From NCBI RefSeq assembly GCF_023631325.1, contig NZ_JALQDG010000030.1, forward strand, positions 186,001 through 250,000: a stretch of DNA of 64,000 nt, read 5' to 3'. Numbering within the stretch: position 1 is the first letter of the stretch; each line of letters begins with the position of its first letter. Under the pieces are notes generated by a model. It made no database searches. It had not been told where the DNA came from and saw nothing but the letters and a program-made list of their open reading frames with translations. Both the position numbers and the translations under genes were made by a program. Below, one piece after another: positions 19,188-28,587 of this stretch. This DNA comes from Caballeronia sp. INDeC2. Its GTDB lineage: Bacteria; Pseudomonadota; Gammaproteobacteria; Burkholderiales; Burkholderiaceae.

Positions 19188-19607
19188 TTATGGTCTTGGA
19201 GAGGCCGAAAGCTTACCAGCAGTCCGTTGCAATGCGGATAACGCATCCATGGCGCGCGCCGCGTCGTCCACCGGCACGAAGATGTGATCGTGGTACGCCG
19301 CCGCGAGCACATTGCAGCTGATGTTCGCCTCGCCGAGCGCACGCGCGAACGCCGCCGTCAGACCCACCGCGTTCAGATCCGAATGCACGGTCAGCGTGAT
19401 CCACGCCGCGCGAAAAAGCGGCGCGATGCCCGCCGCCTGCGCCGCGCTTTCCTCCATCACGACCGTCAAGCCTTCGCGCTCGCGAAACGTCGCGACGATG
19501 CCCGCGCCGCTCGCCACCGCATCGTGCGGCAGCGACGCGAACACGTAGACGCCGGGCTGCAACTCGGGCTCCATCGATGCGATCAGCGTATCGAGATCAC
19601 GCGGCAT
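19188..19607 (-). CDS. ACT-domain protein
   Basis: A 139-residue protein made of tandem ACT-like modules: LQPGVYVFASLPH early, then AAWITLTVHSDLNAVGLTAAFARALGEANISCNVLAAAYHDHIFVPVDDA, a typical ACT strand-helix pattern. Proteins of this size and layout are stand-alone amino-acid-binding modules with no catalytic residues. Its start overlaps the end of uvrA by 11 bases, so translation is probably coupled. No link between an ACT protein and DNA repair is established; the overlap may be positional only. Confidence 0.82.
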   Translation of the reverse strand: MPRDLDTLIASMEPELQPGVYVFASLPHDAVASGAGIVATFREREGLTVVMEESAAQAAGIAPLFRAAWITLTVHSDLNAVGLTAAFARALGEANISCNVLAAAYHDHIFVPVDDAARAMDALSALQRTAGKLSASPRP

Positions 19608-22600
19608 TTTCGGCCTCGCGTGTACGTCCCAAAACGGGCCGCAGCGCCGCGCCCGTGTGGCTGCGCGGATGCGTCGCGAGTGTGTCCGGGTCTGCCGCCG
19701 CGACGATCGTGCCGCCGTTCACGCCGCCTTCGGGGCCGAGATCGAGCACCCAGTCGGCTTCGGCGATCACATCGAGATCGTGTTCGATGACGATCACGCT
19801 ATGCCCGCCGTCCACCAGCCGATGCAGCACGCGGATCAGCTTCGCGACGTCCGCCATGTGAAGGCCGACGGTCGGTTCATCCAGCACGTAAAGCGTATGC
19901 GGCGGCTTCTGGCCGCGCCGCGTGATGTCGTCGCGCACTTTCGACAACTCGGTGACGAGCTTGATGCGCTGCGCCTCGCCGCCCGACAGCGTCGGCGACG
20001 GCTGGCCGAGCGTCAGATAACCGAGGCCGACATCGCGCAGCAACTGCAACGGATGCGCGATGCTCTGCATCGACGCGAAGAATTCGACGGCCTCGTCGAT
20101 CTCCATCGTCAGCACTTCGCCGATGTTCTTGCCGCGCCATGTCACCGCGAGCGTCTCCGGATTGAAGCGCTGTCCGTGGCACACGTCGCACGGCACTTTC
20201 ACGTCGGGCAGGAAGCTCATCGCGATGGTGCGCACGCCCTGACCTTCGCACGCCGGGCAACGCCCTTCGCCCGTGTTGAACGAGAAGCGCGACGGCGTGT
20301 AGCCGCGCGCGCGGGCTTCGAGCGTATCGGCGAACAGCTTGCGGATGGTGTCCCACATGCCGATGTACGTCGCCGGACATGAGCGCGGCGTCTTGCCGAT
20401 CGGCGTCTGATCGACTTCGAGCACGCGATCGATCGCCTCGAAACCGGTGATGCCGCGGCATCCTTGCCACGCATGCGCCACATCGAACTTCGGACGCGGC
20501 GCCTCGCGCGCGAGCACGCTGGCGCGCGGTCTCGCGGCCGGTGCATCCGCCTGCGCCGCCTTGCGCGCACGCCGCACCGCGGGCGAAGAAAGCACCGAGC
20601 GGCCGACGGCGTCGAGCAGATTGGTCATGAGCACGTCGCGCGCGAGCGTGGATTTGCCCGAGCCCGACACGCCCGTGATCGCAACGAGCCGGTTCAGCGG
20701 CACGCTCGCCGTCACGTTGCGCAGATTGTGCAGCGTAGCGCCTTCGACGGTGAGCCATCGCTCGGGCGTCGCCGGACGTTTCGCGGTCCCGGCGCGCACT
20801 TCGCGGCGCGGCTGCAACGGATGCACGATCGGGTTCGCGAGGAACTGTCCCGTCAGCGACGCCTTGTGCGCCGCGAGATCCGTCACGTTGCCCTGCGCGA
20901 CCACCGTGCCGCCGCGCTTGCCCGCGCCGGGCCCGATATCGATGATGTGATCCGCGCGGCGAATCGTGTCCTCGTCATGCTCGACGACGACGAGCGTATT
21001 GCCCTTGTCGTTCAGCTTTCTCAGCGCGGAAAGCAGAATCAGGTTGTCGCGCGGATGCAGACCGATGGTCGGTTCATCGAGCACGTAGCACACGCCTTGC
21101 AGATTGCTGCCGAGCTGCGCGGCGAGACGAATGCGTTGCGCTTCGCCGCCGGAAAGCGTCGGCGCGGCGCGATCGAGGCTCAGATAGCCGAGCCCGACCT
21201 CTTCGAGAAACTGCAGACGCCCTTCGATTTCGCTGACCACGTCGCGTGCGATATCCGCATCGCGGCCTTTCAGCCTGAGCGTGGCGATCCACTCGCGCGT
21301 ATCGCTCACGGTCCAGCGCCCGACCTCCGTGATCGGATAATCGCCGAAGGTTACGGCGCGCGCGACCTCGTTCAGACGCGTGCCTTCGCACTCAGGGCAC
21401 GGCTGATCGACGATATCGTCCGGTTCCTGATCCACCGAGCCGATGCTTTGCTCGCGTCCGCGATCGTCCTGCGCGAACAATGTGTCGTCGAACGCGGCGC
21501 GCTGTTCGCGCGTGAGCTTCACGCCCGTGCCGACGCATGTATTGCACCAGCCGTGCTTGCTGTTGTACGAGAACATGCGCGGATCGAGCTCGGGATAGCT
21601 CGTGCCGCAGACCGGACATGCGCGCTTCGTCGAGAACACGCGCGTTTCTTCCTTGCCACGGCGCGCGCCGTCCTGCCACGACCCATGCAGATCGTCGAGC
21701 GGCGCGCACAGATGCATCACGCCTTTGCCGATTTCGAGCGTTTCATCGAGCAGGCGGCGCAAATCGGCTTCGTTATCCGCCGATACGACGAGATCCGCGA
21801 CCGGCAATTCGATCGTATGTTCGCGGAATCGATCGAGCTTCGGCCACGGGCTCACCGGCAAAAATTCGCCATCCACACGCAGATGCGTGTTGCCGCGCGC
21901 TTTCGCCCATTTCGCGAGATCGGTGTACACGCCCTTGCGATTCACGACAAGCGGCGCGAGCAGCCCGACATGCTGCCCCTTGAAATCGCGCATGATCTGC
22001 GCGGCGATCGACTCCGAGCTTTGCGACTGCACCGGCGTGCCGTCGTGGATGCAATGCTGGATGCCGAGCTTCACGTACAAGAGACGCAGGAAGTGCCAGA
22101 CTTCCGATGTCGTCGCCACCGTCGACTTGCGTCCGCCGCGCGACAGGCGCTGCTCGATCGCGACTGTCGGCGGAATGCCATAGACGGCATCGACTTCGGG
22201 ACGCCCCGCGGGCTGCACGATGGAACGCGCATACGCATTCAGCGATTCGAGGTAACGTCGCTGGCCTTCGTGAAAGAGAATGTCGAACGCGAGCGTCGAC
22301 TTGCCCGAGCCGGACACGCCCGTGACGACGTTGAACTTGTTGTGCGGGATATCGACATCGAGCGACTTGAGATTGTGTTCGCGCGCGTTGACGATGCGCA
22401 CGACGTTCTCGCCCTGCAATGCGCGGCGCGCGCTCGCGACTTGCGCCGCGAGTTGCAGCGGCACGCCCGCGCGCTTTTCCGCGGCGCCCGGCGCCATCGC
22501 TTCTTCATAGTCGAGCAACGCGCGGCCCGTATGCGACTGCTCGCAGGCCGCCACGTCGTCCGGCGTGCCGACGCACACGACCTGCCCGCCGCCATCGCCG

Positions 22601-25410
22601 CCTTCGGGACCGAGATCGACGATCCAGTCGGCCGCGCGAATCACATCGAGGTTATGTTCGATGACGATCAGCGAATGCCCGCGTTCCAGGAGACGCCGCA
22701 GCGCCTGCATCAGCTTGGCGATGTCGTCGAAATGCAGACCGGTGGTCGGCTCGTCGAACATGAAGAGGCGGCGCTCGCTGCTTTTGCCTTGCGATGTTTC
22801 CGCGAGATAACCCGCGAGCTTGAGACGCTGCGCCTCGCCGCCCGACAGCGTCGGCACCGGCTGGCCGAGCTTCACGTATTCGAGACCCACGTCGACGATC
22901 GGCTGCAGCACGCGCAGCACTTCCTTGTCGTTGGCGAAGAGATCGACGGCTTCGCTCACGGTCAGTTCGAGCACATCGGCGACGCTCAATTGACGGCGGC
23001 CGCGCTCGATCTTCACTTCGAGAATTTCAGCGCGATAACGCCGTCCGTCGCAATCCGGGCAGCGCAGATAGACATCGCTCAGGAACTGCATTTCGACGTG
23101 CTCGAAGCCCGAGCCGCCGCATGTCGGGCAGCGTCCGTCGCCCGAGTTGAAGCTGAACATGCTCGCGCTGTAACTGCGCTGCAACGCAAGCGGCGCCTTC
23201 GCATAGAGCTTGCGGATTTCGTCGAATGCGCCGACGTAGCTCGCCGGATTCGAACGCGCCGTGCGTCCGATCGGCGACTGATCGACGAACACGACATCGC
23301 TCAGATGCTCCGCGCCCTTCAACGCGCGAAACGCGCCGGGCGCTTCGGTCGCCTTGCCGAAATGACGCATCAGCGCGGGCGCGAGCACGTCCTGAATCAG
23401 CGTCGATTTGCCCGAGCCGGATACGCCCGTCACGCAGACGAGTCGTTGCAGCGGAATATCGACCGTCACGTCGCGCAGGTTGTGATCGCTCGCGCCTTCG
23501 AGCGTGAGACGCGGCGTGTTCGCATCGACGGCGCGCCGGTTCCAGTTCGACGCATGCGCGACATGCTTGCGGCCGCCGAGATACGCGCCGGTCAACGTGT
23601 CGGTGCTTCGAATCTCGTCGGGCGCGCCGTCGTAGACGATCTGACCGCCGCGCTCGCCCGGCCCCGGTCCCATGTCGATGAGACGATCCGCCGCAAGCAT
23701 CACCGAAGGATCGTGCTCCACGACGACGAGCGTGTTGCCCGCGTCGCGCAGCCGGTGCATCGCCTCGACGATGCGGTTCAGATCGCGCGGATGCAGACCG
23801 ATGCTCGGCTCATCGAGCACGAAGAGCGTGTTCACGAGCGAGGTGCCGAGCGCCGTCGTCAGGTTGATGCGCTGCACTTCGCCGCCCGACAGCGTGCGGC
23901 TCTGGCGATCGAGCGTCAGATAGCCGAGGCCGACGTCGCAAAGATATTTCAGACGCGTGCGCACTTCCGCGTGCAGCAGCTTGAGCGCTTCGTCGAGCAA
24001 GGTCGAAGGCAGCGTCAGCGAATCGAAGAAGCGGCGGATGCGCTCGATCGGCATCAGCATCAGATCATGAACCGTGAGGCCAGGAAGCGCTTCGAGTTGC
24101 GCGCGCGTCCAGTCGACGCCTTGCGGCATGAAGCGATTGCACGGCGCCAACACCGCATCGGCCTGTTCCTTCGTGCCGAGACGCCACAGCAGCGACTCGG
24201 TTTTCAGGCGCGCGCCGGCACAGACCGGGCACGTCGTATAGCTGCGATATTTCGACAGCAGCACGCGAATGTGCATCTTGTACGCCTTCGACTCCAGATA
24301 GTCGAAGAAGCGCTGCACGCCGTACCACTGGTTCTGCCACTTGCCGGTCCAGTCGGGCGAGCCCTTGATGACCCAGTCGCGTTCTTCCTGCGTGAGATCC
24401 TTCCACGGCACGCCGAGCCGAATGCCCGCCTTCGCGCCGTACTTCACGAGATCGTCCTGATTCTCTTTCCACGCGGGCGTTTGCAGCGTCTTGACCGCGC
24501 CTTCGCGCAGCGTCTTTTTATCGTCGGGGATGACGAGCCCGTAATCGACGCCGATCACGCGACCGAAGCCGCGGCACGTTTCGCACGCGCCATACGCCGA
24601 ATTGAACGAGAACAGCGCCGGCTGCGGATCCGCGTAACGCAGGTCGCTTTCCGGGCTGTGCAGGCCGGTGGAGAAGCGCCAGATGTCCGGCTCGCCTTCG
24701 TCCTTCAGCACGTAGACGTCGACACGGCCGGTGCCGCGCAGCAATGCGCTTTCGATGGCCTCGAGCGCACGCGAGCGCTCCGTGTTCTGCAGGCGAAAAC
24801 GATCCGCGACGACATCGAGCAGCTGCCGCGCGCCCGCTTCCGTCTGCACGCGGCGCTTCGCCTGCACGCGCGTGTAGCCGCTCGCGGATAGCCATTGCTC
24901 GACTTCCTCGTCGCTCGCCGTGTCGGGCAATTCGACGGGAAACGTGATCGCGAGACGCGGATCGTCGGCGCGCGTGCGTTCGAGCAGTTCGGCGTAGATC
25001 GTTTCGGGCGTGTCATGGCGCACGCGCTGCGACGTCTTCCTGTCGAACAGTTCGGCGGCGCGCGCGTAGAAGAGCTTCAGGTGATCGTTCAGTTCGGTCA
25101 TCGTGCCGACGGTCGAGCGCGAGCTGCGCACCGGATTCGTCTGGTCGATGGCGATGGCGGGCGGCACGCCGTCCACGCGATCGACCTGTGGGCGGTCCAT
25201 CCGGTCGAGAAACTGGCGCGCGTACGCGCTGAATGTCTCGACGTAGCGGCGCTGGCCTTCCGCGTAGAGCGTATCGAACACGAGGCTCGACTTGCCCGAG
25301 CCGGACGGCCCGGTCACGACCGTCATCTGGCCGGTGTGCAGGTCGAGGTCGAGATTCTTGAGGTTGTGCTGACGTGCGCCGCGAATGCGGATTGCGTTGT
25401 TCGATGCCAA
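19597..25410 (-). CDS. uvrA: double-length UvrA (excinuclease ABC subunit A, tandem duplication)
   Basis: At 1937 residues it is about twice normal UvrA length: two complete UvrA units in one chain. Four P-loops are visible (GPSGSGKSS at 34-42 and three GVSGSGKST), along with four LSGGE signatures. Four zinc modules keep their paired cysteines (for example CPTCGGSG with CPDCDG, and CPACEGQG with CDVCHG). The first half contains the usual UvrB-binding region, while the second diverges there (GRKSTVATTSEVWHFLRLLYV). UvrA is the damage-recognition ATPase of nucleotide excision repair. A canonical UvrA dimerises; this protein could form an intramolecular pseudodimer. Such long forms occur in Burkholderiales, and an ordinary uvrA may exist elsewhere in the genome. 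A LexA box lies 97 bases upstream. Confidence 0.95.
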   Translation of the reverse strand: MASNNAIRIRGARQHNLKNLDLDLHTGQMTVVTGPSGSGKSSLVFDTLYAEGQRRYVETFSAYARQFLDRMDRPQVDRVDGVPPAIAIDQTNPVRSSRSTVGTMTELNDHLKLFYARAAELFDRKTSQRVRHDTPETIYAELLERTRADDPRLAITFPVELPDTASDEEVEQWLSASGYTRVQAKRRVQTEAGARQLLDVVADRFRLQNTERSRALEAIESALLRGTGRVDVYVLKDEGEPDIWRFSTGLHSPESDLRYADPQPALFSFNSAYGACETCRGFGRVIGVDYGLVIPDDKKTLREGAVKTLQTPAWKENQDDLVKYGAKAGIRLGVPWKDLTQEERDWVIKGSPDWTGKWQNQWYGVQRFFDYLESKAYKMHIRVLLSKYRSYTTCPVCAGARLKTESLLWRLGTKEQADAVLAPCNRFMPQGVDWTRAQLEALPGLTVHDLMLMPIERIRRFFDSLTLPSTLLDEALKLLHAEVRTRLKYLCDVGLGYLTLDRQSRTLSGGEVQRINLTTALGTSLVNTLFVLDEPSIGLHPRDLNRIVEAMHRLRDAGNTLVVVEHDPSVMLAADRLIDMGPGPGERGGQIVYDGAPDEIRSTDTLTGAYLGGRKHVAHASNWNRRAVDANTPRLTLEGASDHNLRDVTVDIPLQRLVCVTGVSGSGKSTLIQDVLAPALMRHFGKATEAPGAFRALKGAEHLSDVVFVDQSPIGRTARSNPASYVGAFDEIRKLYAKAPLALQRSYSASMFSFNSGDGRCPTCGGSGFEHVEMQFLSDVYLRCPDCDGRRYRAEILEVKIERGRRQLSVADVLELTVSEAVDLFANDKEVLRVLQPIVDVGLEYVKLGQPVPTLSGGEAQRLKLAGYLAETSQGKSSERRLFMFDEPTTGLHFDDIAKLMQALRRLLERGHSLIVIEHNLDVIRAADWIVDLGPEGGDGGGQVVCVGTPDDVAACEQSHTGRALLDYEEAMAPGAAEKRAGVPLQLAAQVASARRALQGENVVRIVNAREHNLKSLDVDIPHNKFNVVTGVSGSGKSTLAFDILFHEGQRRYLESLNAYARSIVQPAGRPEVDAVYGIPPTVAIEQRLSRGGRKSTVATTSEVWHFLRLLYVKLGIQHCIHDGTPVQSQSSESIAAQIMRDFKGQHVGLLAPLVVNRKGVYTDLAKWAKARGNTHLRVDGEFLPVSPWPKLDRFREHTIELPVADLVVSADNEADLRRLLDETLEIGKGVMHLCAPLDDLHGSWQDGARRGKEETRVFSTKRACPVCGTSYPELDPRMFSYNSKHGWCNTCVGTGVKLTREQRAAFDDTLFAQDDRGREQSIGSVDQEPDDIVDQPCPECEGTRLNEVARAVTFGDYPITEVGRWTVSDTREWIATLRLKGRDADIARDVVSEIEGRLQFLEEVGLGYLSLDRAAPTLSGGEAQRIRLAAQLGSNLQGVCYVLDEPTIGLHPRDNLILLSALRKLNDKGNTLVVVEHDEDTIRRADHIIDIGPGAGKRGGTVVAQGNVTDLAAHKASLTGQFLANPIVHPLQPRREVRAGTAKRPATPERWLTVEGATLHNLRNVTASVPLNRLVAITGVSGSGKSTLARDVLMTNLLDAVGRSVLSSPAVRRARKAAQADAPAARPRASVLAREAPRPKFDVAHAWQGCRGITGFEAIDRVLEVDQTPIGKTPRSCPATYIGMWDTIRKLFADTLEARARGYTPSRFSFNTGEGRCPACEGQGVRTIAMSFLPDVKVPCDVCHGQRFNPETLAVTWRGKNIGEVLTMEIDEAVEFFASMQSIAHPLQLLRDVGLGYLTLGQPSPTLSGGEAQRIKLVTELSKVRDDITRRGQKPPHTLYVLDEPTVGLHMADVAKLIRVLHRLVDGGHSVIVIEHDLDVIAEADWVLDLGPEGGVNGGTIVAAADPDTLATHPRSHTGAALRPVLGRTREAENAA

Positions 25411-25506
25411 TTTTTCAACCGGTTCAATAGGTTAGGCGGCTCGTTGAAAGCCGAGGGCGAGGTCGCGCGAGTGTTCGGACGTGCGCGCCCGCCGTAGCGA
25501 ACAGTA

Positions 25507-25522
25507 CTGTACACGCATACAG
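25507..25522 (-). promoter_or_regulatory. LexA (SOS) box upstream of uvrA
   Basis: CTGTACACGCATACAG fits the LexA consensus CTGT-N8-ACAG exactly. It sits 97 bases before the uvrA ATG in an otherwise gene-free stretch, which is the expected place for SOS control of uvrA. Confidence 0.8.
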
Positions 25523-25587
25523 TGTTTGTCGCCAAACGTGTCAAGAGTGTTCGTTTCCCTGCGCAAGACACTCGCCTGATCCGCGCG

Positions 25588-26478
25588 TCACGTCAGATGC
25601 GCGATGACGGCATCCGCGACGGCGTCCGGCGCCTCGCGCAGCGGAAAATGCCCCGCGCCGTCGATGACGACGCGCCGGTAGCCCGCCGGGAAATACGCGT
25701 CCTGGCCTGCCGAGCTCGCCGGTTCGTCGCAGGAATCCGCGCCGCCCTGGATCATCAGCGCGGGTACGCCGATGCGCTCGATCGTCCCGAGCCGCGCATA
25801 GAGTTCGGCGAGCGCCGGATCGGACGGCTGGTCGCTGCGCCAGCGCCGCCGATAGGCGTTCAGCGTGATCGGCACCCAATCGGGATTGTCGAAAGCGCGG
25901 GCCGTTGCCGCGAATTCGGTTTCGTCGAACCAGCCGGGCGGCGACCACGTGTCCCACTGAATGCGCGCGAAGCCTTTACGATCGGCGGCGACGGCGTCCG
26001 GGCCGCCGTCGAGCGACATGAACCATTGATACCAGAAGCGCCGTGCCTGAGAGAAATCCGGTAATTCGAAGACGCCGCGCGGCTGATACGCGAGCGCGAG
26101 CGCGGCCATGCGGCGCACGCGATCCGGAAACAGCGCGGAGATCGTGTACGCGGCGCGCGCGCCCCAATCGTGACCGACGGCATCGAATTGCGCGATGCCG
26201 AGCGCATCGGCGAGATCGACGGCGTCTTTCGCGAGCGCGACGCCTGAGCCGTCGCGCACGGTGTGGTCGGATAGGAAGCGCGTGCCGCCCGCGCCGCGCA
26301 ACTCCGGAACGATGGTGCGATAGCCGGCGTCGTTGAGCCGCGCCGCGACCGCGTTCCAGGCGCGCGCCGCGTCGGGCCAGCCGTGGATCAGGAGAACGAC
26401 GGGACCGTCGGCGGGACCGGAATCGGCGTAGGCGATATCGAGCGTCGGCGTGCGGGCGTGGCGTCCGAAGTCCAGCAT
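25588..26478 (-). CDS. alpha/beta hydrolase, epoxide-hydrolase-like
   Basis: A 296-residue alpha/beta hydrolase. HGWPD (residues 32-36) supplies the oxyanion loop. The nucleophile elbow is GHDWGAR, with Asp104 as nucleophile as in epoxide hydrolases and haloalkane dehalogenases rather than Ser esterases. GAGHFPLREAP supplies the catalytic His near residue 277. There is no signal peptide. It stands alone, between uvrA and a deacylase gene, so the substrate cannot be inferred from context. Epoxide hydrolase is the closest class call. Confidence 0.87.
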   Translation of the reverse strand: MLDFGRHARTPTLDIAYADSGPADGPVVLLIHGWPDAARAWNAVAARLNDAGYRTIVPELRGAGGTRFLSDHTVRDGSGVALAKDAVDLADALGIAQFDAVGHDWGARAAYTISALFPDRVRRMAALALAYQPRGVFELPDFSQARRFWYQWFMSLDGGPDAVAADRKGFARIQWDTWSPPGWFDETEFAATARAFDNPDWVPITLNAYRRRWRSDQPSDPALAELYARLGTIERIGVPALMIQGGADSCDEPASSAGQDAYFPAGYRRVVIDGAGHFPLREAPDAVADAVIAHLT

Positions 26479-26553
26479 GGCGAGACTCCTCGAATGGGAA
26501 CGCGGGAGGGAGGAGTCATTCTAGCGAGCACGGGGCGGGCGTGCTCGCGACGC

Positions 26554-27681
26554 TCACGCCCCGATCAACACCCCGCTCCTGACCGCCTTCTCCCCCGTCA
26601 CCCGCCCCATCGGCGCGCCTGCGTACACGAAGCGAATCGCGCGCCGCATATAAAACACGCCGTCATTGTTCGTGGCGACCGTAGTCACCGCGTCCGTGAT
26701 CGGATCGACGATATCGAACACCGGATCGCCCGCTCTCAGCCGCGCGCCCACCTTCGCCCGATACACGACGATCCCGCTCACCGGCGCGCTCAACTGCTGG
26801 CTGCCCGCGAGCGGCGTCGCGGGTTGCGCGAGCGGCGGCGCGTCCTTCGCATCGCCGTCGATCACGCCGCGCGCGATCAGATAATCGACGATGGCATCGG
26901 CATCCTGCGCGGCGGTGTCGTAATCGACGTCACGCTGCCCGCGATGCTCGATCGTCGCCGCGATATTCGGCGCGCCGAGCGGCGTGTCGTCGCCGAGCCG
27001 CTCGCGCAGTTCGTTCCACAGCAGCGCATGAACCTCGTCGAACGACTGGCCGCCGGAATCCGTCGCGAGCAGCACGCCGTTCGCGTTGAGATGGCGCGCG
27101 AGCGGTTCGATCGCGGGCCAGCTCGCGGGGCTCGTGTAAATGTGCATCGTCGCTTCGAGCGAGCAATGCAGATCGAGCACGATATCGGCTCGCGAAGCCA
27201 GCGTGAGCAGCGTAAGCCGCAGCGATTCGAACTCGTTCTTTGCGGTCATTTCGCCGAGCATCTCCACGAGCGCGCCGCGCAATAGACGCGCATTGTGCGC
27301 GGCATCGGCGGACGAAAGACGTGCGCCCACGCGCTCGATCAAAGCGGCGGCGGGCGGCATCGGAAAGCTGCGGTTGAAGTTATGGCCGCTGTTCGCCTCG
27401 AAGCGTCCGAGAAACTGCCCGAGCACGTTCTGCGACAGGCCGATCGGATTCGCCACCGGCACGAGCACGATTTCACCGCGCACGCGGCCGTCGGCGTCGA
27501 GTGCGGCGAGCCGCTTTTTCAGCGTCCATGCGGTGAGCATCGCGGGCGTTTCGTCGGCATGCAACGACGCCTGAATATAGACCGTCTCGCCGTCGCGTTG
27601 CGCGTCGCCGAAATGAAAGCTGACGAGCTCGCGCGACGTGCCGAGCGTCGTCGAGACGAGTGAATGGCGTTTCGTTTGCAT
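26554..27681 (-). CDS. succinylglutamate desuccinylase / aspartoacylase family deacylase
   Basis: A 375-residue zinc peptidase-like enzyme of the M14 branch. Ligands are visible in QASLHADETPAML (His and Glu) and VLDLHCSLEATMHIY (His). GHNFNRSFP and ANPIGLSQNV are also conserved. The last 90 residues form a barrel-like domain (VSGIVVYRAKVGARLRAGDPVFDI). The family removes acyl groups from N-acyl amino acids. ATG 27681 has AAGGA just upstream; an earlier in-frame start at 27717 would overlap the previous gene. It lies 10 bases after an amino-acid binding-protein gene, suggesting uptake and hydrolysis of an acylated amino acid. Confidence 0.87.
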   Translation of the reverse strand: MQTKRHSLVSTTLGTSRELVSFHFGDAQRDGETVYIQASLHADETPAMLTAWTLKKRLAALDADGRVRGEIVLVPVANPIGLSQNVLGQFLGRFEANSGHNFNRSFPMPPAAALIERVGARLSSADAAHNARLLRGALVEMLGEMTAKNEFESLRLTLLTLASRADIVLDLHCSLEATMHIYTSPASWPAIEPLARHLNANGVLLATDSGGQSFDEVHALLWNELRERLGDDTPLGAPNIAATIEHRGQRDVDYDTAAQDADAIVDYLIARGVIDGDAKDAPPLAQPATPLAGSQQLSAPVSGIVVYRAKVGARLRAGDPVFDIVDPITDAVTTVATNNDGVFYMRRAIRFVYAGAPMGRVTGEKAVRSGVLIGA

Positions 27682-27691
27682 CGAAGAATCC

Positions 27692-28462
27692 TTAGTCACC
27701 GTACACGTCGAAGTCAAAATACTTGCGCGCGATCTTCTGATACGTGCCGTCGGCGCGCATGTCGTTCACGGCCTTGTCGATCTTCGCCTTGAGCGCCGTA
27801 TCGTCCTGGCGCAGACCCATGCCCACGCCGTGATCGCCCATCGAAAGCGGCTCGCCCACGAACGCGAAGCCCGCGCCGCGCGGGGTCTTCAGGAAACCGT
27901 GCTCCGCTTCCACGGAGCCGAGCAGCGCGGCGTCGATGCGTCCCGCGCTCAGATCGTTCAACACGCCTTCCATGCTCTGATACGACACCACCTCGACGCC
28001 GCCCGGCTGCCAGTTCTTGAGCGCATAGGTTTCGAACTGGCTGCCGCTCTGCACGCCGATGCGCTTGCCGCGCAAGCCCTGCGCACTCGCCGTGAGCGGC
28101 GCGCCCTGCTTCGCGATCAGGCGCGAGCGGAACTGAAAGAGCTTGGTGGAAAACGCGATCTGCTTCATGCGCTTGTCGGTGATCGCCATCGACGACATGA
28201 TTGCGTCGATCTTGCGTGCCTGAAGCGCGGGGATCATCCCCGAGAATTCGAGTTCGACCCACTGGCAGCGCATCGCGATGCGGCGGCAGATTTCATCGCC
28301 GAGATCGACGTCGAAGCCCGCGACGTGGCCATCGGGCGTCTTCACGTCCATCGGCGGATAGCCGGGATCGATGCCGAGCCGCAGCGCGTCGGCGTCTTTC
28401 GCGTGAACCGGTAAGGCCGCGACGAGCGATGCGGCCAGCAAGAGTGAGCTGAGTCTGAACAT
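27692..28462 (-). CDS. polar amino-acid ABC transporter substrate-binding protein
   Basis: A 256-residue periplasmic protein with a signal peptide at residues 1-21 (cleavage after PVHA). The body is that of the lysine/arginine/ornithine binding family: LRLGIDPGYPPMD, GFDVDLGDEICRRI, AIMSSMAITDKRMKQIAFS and the hinge GLRGKRIGVQSGSQFETYA. No permease or ATPase gene is adjacent; the next gene is a deacylase. It may share membrane components encoded elsewhere. It is transcribed divergently from the LysR gene, which probably regulates it. Confidence 0.9.
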   Translation of the reverse strand: MFRLSSLLLAASLVAALPVHAKDADALRLGIDPGYPPMDVKTPDGHVAGFDVDLGDEICRRIAMRCQWVELEFSGMIPALQARKIDAIMSSMAITDKRMKQIAFSTKLFQFRSRLIAKQGAPLTASAQGLRGKRIGVQSGSQFETYALKNWQPGGVEVVSYQSMEGVLNDLSAGRIDAALLGSVEAEHGFLKTPRGAGFAFVGEPLSMGDHGVGMGLRQDDTALKAKIDKAVNDMRADGTYQKIARKYFDFDVYGD

Positions 28463-28587
28463 GAACGCGGTGTCTCCGGATTATCGCGAATCGGTGCCAC
28501 CGATGGTACGAGTGCAAAATGCCCAGAAAAAGAGGCGTTTTGCTTATCATGATCACTTTTCGAGATCACCCGACGGAGACGCCGAGC

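Noticed and set aside
20464..24891. 1475-codon plus-strand open frame inside uvrA
   Set aside because: It lies entirely antisense to UvrA motifs on the other strand. Composition is Arg/His/Ala-rich and no family is recognisable. It is a codon-bias artefact.
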